Assembly: GCA_017622055.1 (NCBI GenBank)
Contig: JAGARY010000213.1
Span: forward strand, 1 to 5,264
Length of the DNA stretch: 5,264 bases
Origin: Treponema sp.
GTDB lineage: Bacteria; Spirochaetota; Spirochaetia; Treponematales; Treponemataceae
Direction: 5' to 3'
Below are positions 4,397-5,264 of the stretch, piece by piece; within the stretch, counting starts at the first letter, position 1; every line of letters begins with the position of its first letter. The position numbers and the translations under genes were made by a program. Under the pieces are notes generated by a model, which made no database searches, was not told the DNA's origin, and saw nothing but the letters and a program-made list of their open reading frames with translations.

Positions 4397-5264
4397 ATGA
4401 ATTTTATTTACAAATCATTTTGCAGAACATTTCAGTTTTGTTTTAGAATTGCAATGCCATTTTTGCCATACCGAAAACCAACAATTTTTACAAACGTAAA
4501 AGAATGTGTTCCATTGTTTCAAAAGTTGAATATCAAATCAGTTTTATTAGTAACAGACCAAGGAATTAGATCTGCGGGCATTACAAAACCATTGGAAGAA
4601 TATCTAGAAGAAAATCAAATAAAATGTGTAGTTTATGATTCCACAAGAGCAAATCCTACAGTTCAAAATGTTGAAGAATCAAAATCACTTTATATTCAAA
4701 ATAATTGCCAAGGTTTAATAGCTTTTGGTGGCGGTTCTTCAATGGATTGTGCAAAAGCCACAGGAGCGTTAATCGCATATCCTAAAAAAAATCTTGCAAA
4801 ACTTAAAGGACTTTTAAAAGTTTGGAAAAAACTTCCGCCATTAGTTGCCATCCCAACAACCGCTGGAACAGGTAGTGAAGTTACAGTTACAGCCGTAATC
4901 ACAGATTCAGAAAAAAAACACAAATATACAATGAATAATTTTACAATGATTCCATATTACGCAGTCTTAGACCCTCAAGTAACTTACAGTTTACCACCGT
5001 CATTAACAGCCACAACCGGAATGGATGCTTTAACTCATGCCGTAGAAGCTTACATAGGACAATCTACAACAAAAGAAACAAGAAAACTTGCATTACAAGC
5101 CACAAAATTAATTTTTAAAAACATTCTTGTTGCCTACGAAGACGGAACAAATCAACAAGCCAGAGCAAATATGTTAAAAGCAGCCTACAAAGCAGGAATT
5201 GCATTTTCAAAATCCTATGTAGGATACATTCATGCAGTGGCCCATTCCCTTGGCGGTCAATATA
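4397..5264 (+). CDS. Iron-containing alcohol dehydrogenase, 3' truncated by window
   Basis: The first 289 codons of a group III (Fe-dependent) NAD(P)-linked alcohol dehydrogenase, which interconverts alcohols and aldehydes in the cytoplasm. The frame is open to the window edge. The Rossmann-like N-terminal half carries LVTDQGIRSAG (51-61), the nucleotide-binding AFGGGSSMDCAK (109-120) and the IPTTAGTGSEVT signature (152-163). The all-helical metal domain begins about residue 195 with GMDALTHAVEAY (208-219), whose D210 and H214 are metal ligands. It continues to GYIHAVAHSLGGQY (276-289), where H279 is the third ligand and H283 the conserved neighbour. The fourth ligand His, about 10 residues further on, falls outside. 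The family is about 380-420 residues, so roughly 100-130 are missing. The N-terminal MNFIYKSFCRTFQFCFRIAM is an extension ahead of the fold, amphipathic rather than a clear membrane helix. The ATG follows AGGA by 7 bases. Substrate not determinable. Confidence 0.93.
   Translation, partial: MNFIYKSFCRTFQFCFRIAMPFLPYRKPTIFTNVKECVPLFQKLNIKSVLLVTDQGIRSAGITKPLEEYLEENQIKCVVYDSTRANPTVQNVEESKSLYIQNNCQGLIAFGGGSSMDCAKATGALIAYPKKNLAKLKGLLKVWKKLPPLVAIPTTAGTGSEVTVTAVITDSEKKHKYTMNNFTMIPYYAVLDPQVTYSLPPSLTATTGMDALTHAVEAYIGQSTTKETRKLALQATKLIFKNILVAYEDGTNQQARANMLKAAYKAGIAFSKSYVGYIHAVAHSLGGQY

Overview
The window looks like an AT-rich bacterial chromosome segment, most likely from a spirochaete of the Treponema group. 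This assignment is an inference. It rests on low-GC coding DNA rich in AAA, GAA and ATT codons, a four-cysteine L28, an archaeal/Treponema-type M20 peptidase, a CofE/COG1478 homologue, and GC-richer GTCAT-headed palindromes between the genes. No rRNA, tRNA, CRISPR array, transposase, phage or plasmid gene was seen.

Layout. Positions 1-86 are a GC-rich, probably non-coding tail with small hairpins, then a ribosome binding site. Positions 87-1319 (+) encode a complete M20 metallo-hydrolase. Positions 1414-1647 (+) encode ribosomal protein L28 (rpmB), followed by a clear rho-independent terminator at 1660-1692. That terminator lies in the short gap between rpmB and the convergent LysR-type regulator at 1700-2566 (-). 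Positions 2567-3030 form a 464-base gap with no credible gene. It holds several inverted repeats: a nested foldback beside the regulator, a 10+10 bp dyad, a GTCAT-type palindrome and an AT-rich long-stem hairpin. It also holds short direct repeats and a sigma70-like promoter. Positions 3031-4212 (+) encode a CofE-like (COG1478) gamma-glutamyl ligase homologue, starting at an internal ATG rather than at the upstream TTG. Positions 4213-4396 hold a cluster of GTCAT-headed palindromes and a good promoter. Positions 4397-5264 (+) are the first 289 codons of an iron-containing alcohol dehydrogenase that runs off the window.

How the genes work together. They do not form an obvious pathway. M20 hydrolase and rpmB could be co-transcribed (94-base gap, no strong terminator between them). 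The LysR gene and the CofE-like gene are divergent across the repeat-rich gap, so the regulator could act on itself and on that neighbour, but nothing proves it. The alcohol dehydrogenase appears to have its own promoter.

Most of the window is ordinary housekeeping and metabolic sequence. The points worth a second look are the CofE-like ligase in a host not expected to make F420 (a possible FolC2-type folate enzyme) and the family of intergenic palindromes. I did not find convincing evidence of a new multi-gene system.
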